From an uncultured Oscillospiraceae bacterium (GTDB lineage Bacteria > Bacillota > Clostridia > Oscillospirales > Oscillospiraceae): 6,393 nt of DNA. This document shows positions 5,830 to 6,393 of this stretch, piece after piece. The stretch covers positions 1 to 6,393 of the forward strand of contig CAKTVN010000100.1 in assembly GCA_934623545.1 (NCBI GenBank). Reading direction: 5' to 3'. A model generated the notes under the pieces. It did not search any database. It saw nothing but the letters and a program-made list of their open reading frames with translations, and was not told the origin of the DNA. A program made the translations under genes and the position numbers. Position 1 is the stretch's first letter. Each line of letters opens with the position of its first letter.

Positions 5830-6219
5830 ATGTTTCAGAAAATCGGAGATGCGCTGCGGCGCTTTATGGCAGGGCGGTACGGCACGGACAATCTCAACCG
5901 GGCGCTGCTGATCGCGGCGCTGGTATGTATTCTGCTCGGCTGGCTGGGCGGAAGATTTCTTGCGTCGTGGCTGAGCGTGCTCAATCTTCTGGCATATGTG
6001 CCGCTCGGCTGGTGCATTTTCCGGACGTATTCGCGCAACATTGAGGCGCGCCGCCGCGAAAACACGAAGTGGATGGGCTTTTGCAGCCGTCTGCGCGACC
6101 GGGACAACCGCTACTTCCGCTGCCCGCGCTGCCGCCAGATGGTGCGCGTGCCGCGCGGCAAGGGGACGATCAACATCCGCTGCCCGAAATGCGGCGAGCG
6201 GTTCATCAAGAAAACCTGA
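5830..6219 (+). CDS. Small two-helix membrane protein with C-terminal zinc ribbon
   Basis: I do not recognise a named family for this 129-residue protein. The N-terminus is short and basic. Two hydrophobic segments follow at about 24-42 and 45-64, joined by a tight turn, then the basic stretch RTYSRNIEARRR (65-76). Positive charge on both flanks suggests that both ends face the cytoplasm. The C-terminus carries CPRC (98-101) and CPKC (118-121), 16 residues apart, with RVPRGKG between; this resembles the MJ0042-type zinc-ribbon pattern and probably binds one zinc ion. The ATG at 5830 is chosen because GGGGGA lies 5 nt upstream at 5819-5824; an upstream in-frame start at 5785 has no such site. 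It has its own promoter and a terminator downstream. A role as a membrane-tethered nucleic-acid or protein-binding module is only a guess. Confidence 0.82.
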   Translation: MFQKIGDALRRFMAGRYGTDNLNRALLIAALVCILLGWLGGRFLASWLSVLNLLAYVPLGWCIFRTYSRNIEARRRENTKWMGFCSRLRDRDNRYFRCPRCRQMVRVPRGKGTINIRCPKCGERFIKKT

Positions 6220-6226
6220 AGTCCAC

Positions 6227-6261
6227 TCAAACGCGATTCGCTTCGCTGCCATCGCGTTTGA
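6227..6261. repeat. Perfect 11-bp inverted repeat after the zinc-ribbon gene
   Basis: TCAAACGCGAT (6227-6237) and ATCGCGTTTGA (6251-6261) are exact reverse complements around a 13-nt loop. It starts 7 nt after the stop codon. AAAAGG follows on the plus strand, so it is not an intrinsic terminator as such; it could protect the 3' end of the transcript or be part of an intergenic repeat. Confidence 0.6.
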
Positions 6262-6283
6262 AAAGGCTGCGTGCCGCGTCGTC

Positions 6284-6345
6284 GAAACAAACTGCACATC
6301 CCTCGCTTCCGCGCAAGCGCGAAAGCTCGTCCGTTTCGTTGTTTC
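6284..6345. repeat. Nested inverted repeat (long stem-loop)
   Basis: The outer arms GAAACAA (6284-6290) and TTGTTTC (6339-6345) enclose an inner stem, GCTTCCGCG (6305-6313) with CGCGAAAGC (6318-6326), which has one mismatch and the loop CAAG. No T-run follows. It lies between the 6227-6261 repeat and the terminator. Confidence 0.45.
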
Positions 6346-6351
6346 TCCTCT

Positions 6352-6391
6352 CCAAATATGAATCGCTGCGCTGGATTCATATTTGGTTTTT
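6352..6391 (+). terminator. Intrinsic terminator, 13-bp stem plus T5
   Basis: CCAAATATGAATC (6352-6364) pairs perfectly with GATTCATATTTGG (6374-6386) around the 9-nt loop GCTGCGCTG, and TTTTT follows directly at 6387-6391. The T-run is on the plus strand only, so it ends the zinc-ribbon gene transcript, 133 nt after the stop codon. Confidence 0.85.
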
Positions 6392-6393
6392 AT

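Noticed and set aside
5803..6297. 164-codon minus-strand frame opposite the zinc-ribbon gene
   Set aside because: No ribosome site and no domain; the opposite strand has a promoter, ribosome site, membrane segments and paired CPxC motifs.

Overview
The window looks like chromosomal DNA from a Gram-positive, GC-rich gut-type Clostridia, most likely near the Oscillospiraceae. This rests on a long-form bifunctional Rel next to a Firmicute-type RecJ with a C-terminal extension, strong Shine-Dalgarno sites on two genes, TTG(N)3-16/17-TATAAT promoters, and GC-rich codon use with AT-rich promoter gaps. The family placement is inference; the phylum-level call is firmer.

Layout. Positions 1-393 hold no convincing gene but a dense run of stem-loops: one at 41-75, then seven between 160 and 391, the last ending 2 nt from the rel stop codon. 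On the minus strand come recJ (4629 to 2560) and rel (2559 to 394). The recJ TAA is followed directly by the rel ATG, so they form a two-gene operon read from a good promoter at 4669-4697. A 228-bp gap with outward-facing promoters separates this operon from two plus-strand genes: a membrane-anchored calcineurin-type metallophosphoesterase (4858-5703) and a small two-helix membrane protein with a C-terminal zinc ribbon (5830-6219). The second has its own TATAAT promoter. Positions 6220-6393 contain two further inverted repeats and a clear intrinsic terminator at 6352-6391.

Roles. RecJ is a 5'-3' single-strand exonuclease for recombination and repair. Rel makes and destroys (p)ppGpp in the stringent response. 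Both have their catalytic motifs intact. The phosphoesterase probably acts outside the membrane on an unknown phosphoester. The zinc-ribbon protein has no assigned function.

The coding part is ordinary core genome. The part least explained by genes is the hairpin array downstream of rel, which looks like a mosaic intergenic repeat or a structured 3' region. I see no defence system, CRISPR array, transposase, tRNA or rRNA, and I do not claim a new system here.
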